DNA from: Frankiaceae bacterium
Lineage (GTDB): Bacteria; Actinomycetota; Actinomycetes; JAFAQI01
Direction of reading: 5' to 3'
Assembly (NCBI GenBank): GCA_019239875.1
Contig: JAFAZI010000066.1
Location: 1 to 40,118 of the forward strand
DNA: 40,118 bases
In this document: piece after piece, positions 39,762 through 40,118 of the stretch
How positions within the stretch are numbered: position 1 is the stretch's first letter
Layout of the letters: each line of letters opens with the position of its first letter
The notes under the pieces: model-generated
Seen by the model: only the letters and a program-made list of their open reading frames with translations
Databases searched by the model: none
What the model was told of the DNA's origin: nothing
Position numbers and translations under genes: made by a program

Positions 39762-40118
39762 CCCGCGACAGCGTGCCCTTCGTGCTGCGAGACGCCTGGT
39801 CCCTACGCCGCTGCGGCCGAAGGTACGAGCGTCTGCGATCCGTCACGGCCTGATTGACCCCCCGCCATTCCAATACCCCTTTCGTGAGCTCATCAGAGAC
39901 ACCCCATATCCGAACTACTTGTGGGGAACGTTGTGCGCCGCAGCGGTGGCGGCGACCTTGCAATACGAGCGGATCTCAGTAATCGAGTTTGGTGTTGCAG
40001 GTGGAAATGGACTGGTTGCGCTCGAGGATTGTGCGCGCCGTGCGGCCGCCTTGTCCGGCGTCAAGATTGACGTATACGGCTTCGATACGGGCACCGGCTT
40101 GCCAAAGCCGGTGGATCA
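39751..40118 (+). CDS. SAM-dependent methyltransferase-like protein, partial (continues past the right edge)
   Basis: An open frame from the ATG at 39751 runs off the window after about 122 codons. The fragment begins with a basic helical leader and has VIEFGVAGGNGLVAL near residue 77, a class I SAM-binding motif, and then YGFDTGTGLP. In Wzm/Wzt systems a methyltransferase often caps the glycan and gives the terminal mark that Wzt recognises. Its overlap with wzt supports that reading, but the catalytic part is missing. GTGACCG lies just upstream; Shine-Dalgarno GAGGTGA is 4 nt before the start. Confidence 0.75.
   Translation, partial: MEINPRQRALRAARRLVPTPLRPKVRASAIRHGLIDPPPFQYPFRELIRDTPYPNYLWGTLCAAAVAATLQYERISVIEFGVAGGNGLVALEDCARRAAALSGVKIDVYGFDTGTGLPKPVD

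Overview
The window is high-GC DNA from a member of the Actinomycetota. The order cannot be fixed by eye. Pointers are a mycothiol-dependent maleylpyruvate-isomerase-type enzyme, a DUF2516 membrane protein, an HBHA-like lysine/alanine-rich protein next to a small HTH regulator, a clear RsiG (c-di-GMP-binding anti-sigma factor) with both signature motifs, frequent GTG starts, many 4-nt ATGA/GTGA overlaps, and many apparently leaderless genes with a TA(G/C)NNT box 6-8 nt before the start codon. No rRNA, tRNA, CRISPR array, insertion sequence or phage gene was seen.

Region 1 (1-14.2 kb) is mostly housekeeping and conserved accessory genes. It opens with an SDR / conserved hypothetical / mycothiol-dependent enzyme operon (46-1951). 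A leftward operon follows: DUF2516, AlaX-type tRNA editing protein, alkaline-phosphatase-superfamily protein and macro domain (4808 to 2072). Next come a secreted protein, a CopD-like membrane protein, an ABC ATPase and a glyoxalase-fold protein. A strong nested inverted-repeat element (7517-7675) lies between convergent genes. Leftward genes then encode a site-2-type protease, an HBHA-like protein, an XRE regulator with a palindromic promoter/operator, an L-asparaginase II family protein and RsiG. Divergent from RsiG is a large DUF4388 (PATAN) protein with an Ala/Glu coiled coil.

Region 2 (14.2-22.5 kb) is all leftward and largely extracytoplasmic. A secreted subtilase ending in ten GTSWY repeats is translationally coupled (GTGA) to a membrane GAF-PAS histidine kinase. 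Two related secreted multidomain proteins follow, both with fibronectin/TIG-like domains and a shared C-x-x-C motif, and then a YgfZ-type folate-binding protein. A possible 63-residue protein lies upstream of the subtilase.

Region 3 (22.9 kb to the right edge) is an exopolysaccharide or surface-glycan locus. It holds an initiating sugar-phosphate transferase, a Wzz/BY-kinase-type tyrosine autokinase, a Wzy/ligase-like polytopic protein, six glycosyltransferases, a 2OG-Fe(II) oxygenase embedded among them, GDP-mannose 4,6-dehydratase, a Wzm/Wzt ABC exporter whose ATPase has a C-terminal extension, and the start of a methyltransferase-like gene that runs off the edge. Two membrane-anchored BNR/Ycf48-like propeller proteins flank the initiating transferase, and one is translationally coupled to the tyrosine kinase. 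Polymerase/kinase genes and ABC-export genes in one locus suggest either two glycans or a mixed assembly route. No Wzx flippase is visible here.
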